The translations under genes were made by a program, and so were the position numbers. The notes below the pieces were generated by a model that searched no databases, was not told the origin of the DNA, and worked only from the letters and a program-made list of their open reading frames with translations. Shown here piece after piece: positions 63,670 through 64,000 of a DNA stretch of 64,000 bases. The first letter of the stretch is position 1, and each line of letters opens with the position of its first letter. This stretch comes from Xylocopa sonorina (taxonomy: Eukaryota; Arthropoda; Insecta; Hymenoptera; Apidae). The stretch covers positions 496,001-560,000 of the forward strand of contig NW_027490234.1 of assembly GCF_050948175.1 (NCBI RefSeq), written 5' to 3'.

Positions 63670-64000
63670 TTGCAGATGTCTAGGTATCGTAGCAATAGAG
63701 TTCTAGTGCTTCTTAAAACGCGATATCGCATCTCATTTCTATGTTTCATGGTAAGATATAATATGATTTGCGAAGTGTCATGTATTCCTCGTCTACACTT
63801 CAAATGAATGTAAATGCGACACTTCCTTGTTAGGAAATAGCGTCTGCAGATGTCTAGGTATCGTAGCAATAGAGTTCTAATGCTTCTTAAAGCGCGATAT
63901 CGCATCTCATTTCTACGTTTCATGGTAAGATGTAATTTGATTTGCGAAGTGTTATGTATTTCTCGTCTACACTTCAAATGAATGTAAATGTGTCACTTCC
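63670..64000. repeat. 11-monomer-offset duplication at the window end (partner 61756-62086)
   Basis: Offset 1914 bp (11 x 174). Shares GTTCTAGTGC, CTTAAAGCGCG, GATGTAATTTG and AATGTGTCACTTCC. The block is cut by the end of the window, so the array continues past it. Confidence 0.82.

Larger units (their letters stand above)
22146..64000 (+). repeat. 174-bp satellite array, right domain
   Basis: About 240 monomers of the same family and orientation as the left side. TCGCAT sits at phase 42 (modulo 174) from 22314 to 42672 and again by 63900. Characteristic variants are TTGTTAGG, ATTTCTCGTCTAC, AAATATCGTTTGCAG, GCGAAAGCGC and TCTAGGTATCGTAG with CTGCAG. The CCTCGCTAGG core that is common to the left was not seen. 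Register is broken only by a scrambled patch near 42.95-43.17 kb (net -7) and a 7-bp duplication near 45.78 kb (+7). The array runs off the end of the window. Nothing other than satellite is present. Confidence 0.97.

Noticed and set aside
426..63977. Dozens of reverse-strand open frames of 70-788 codons as genes for a 58-residue repeat protein
   Set aside because: They arise because the monomer is 3 x 58 bp with one stop-free frame. Several begin at TTG, they end wherever a variant monomer brings a stop, they have no unique sequence, and neighbouring frames differ only by satellite variation.
1..64000. CRISPR array
   Set aside because: The unit is a continuous 174-bp repeat with no separate short repeats and unique spacers, and no cas-like genes are present.
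1..64000. CENP-B box
   Set aside because: I looked for the TTCG...A..CGGG pattern. The common monomer has no CGGG, and the rare AAGCGGGATATC variant (for example near 28048) lacks TTCG at the required distance.
1..64000. Telomeric or alpha-satellite repeat
   Set aside because: No TTAGG/TTAGGG runs are present (TTAGG occurs only as part of TTGTTAGG). The 174-bp length is close to the 171 bp of primate alpha satellite, but I recognise no shared sequence.
1..64000. Promoters from the recurring GATATAATATG (TATA/-10-like)
   Set aside because: It is part of every monomer, is simply A/T-rich, and has no linked gene.
1..64000. rRNA intergenic spacer repeats or tRNA genes
   Set aside because: No rRNA sequence flanks the array, and no cloverleaf with A and B boxes was seen in the monomer.

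Overview
This window is one uninterrupted tandem satellite DNA array. Apart from a 100-N assembly gap (22046-22145), every stretch from base 1 to base 64000 is made of head-to-tail copies, all in one orientation, of a single 174-bp monomer family, roughly 367 monomers. I see no unique flanking sequence, protein-coding gene, RNA gene, transposon, CRISPR array or bacterial regulatory signal. Both ends of the window lie inside the array.

The organism must be a eukaryote: tens of kilobases of ~170-bp monomers with layered higher-order duplications are typical of centromeric or pericentromeric heterochromatin. The consensus monomer is about 37% G+C (65/174, hand count) and keeps about 8 CpGs (observed/expected near 1.3). 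The lack of CpG depletion fits a genome with little germline CpG methylation, such as many insects and other invertebrates, better than a vertebrate or plant. I do not recognise the satellite and cannot name a species.

Layout. Left domain (1-22045): rich in monomers with a CCTCGCTAGG core and in 'TTTGCAG...CTACGTATCGTAG' monomers. It holds a nested series of 18-, 11-, 6-, 5- and 6-monomer tandem duplications (2.4-11.7 kb), a 2.3-2.5 kb block present at both 1-2453 and 11485-13763, and a second large pair at 16.15-18.6 and 19.45-21.74 kb. Right domain (22146-64000): the CCTCGCTAGG core disappears, and TTGTTAGG, TTTCTCGTCTAC and GCGAAAGCGC variants appear. It holds 23-, 12- and 15-monomer duplications (25.2-36.4 kb), a 13/14-monomer pair (37.1-42.0 kb), 4-monomer duplications (41.9-43.3 and 46.5-48.0 kb), a 13-monomer pair (49.6-52.8 kb), a 16-monomer pair (52.9-57.7 kb) and a young 870-bp (5-monomer) higher-order repeat at 56.97-61.4 kb.

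Monomer length is almost perfectly fixed. The register breaks in only three places besides the gap: a 5-bp deletion at 17390/17391, a scrambled patch at about 42950-43165 (net -7) and a 7-bp duplication near 45773-45786 (+7). Long reverse-strand ORFs (up to 788 codons) run through the array because 174 = 3 x 58 and one frame of the common monomer has no stop. They are repeatedly closed by monomer variants and are best read as a by-product of the repeat, not as genes.

The items most worth a second look are the near-absence of indels, the dyads inside the monomer (one with mostly conserved arms and a variable 4-nt centre, one converted in some right-domain monomers to the GCGAAAGC mini-hairpin sequence), the scrambled patch as a probable assembly error, the domain switch at the gap, and the layered duplication history. 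All duplication boundaries were found by eye and are good to about +/-20 bp.
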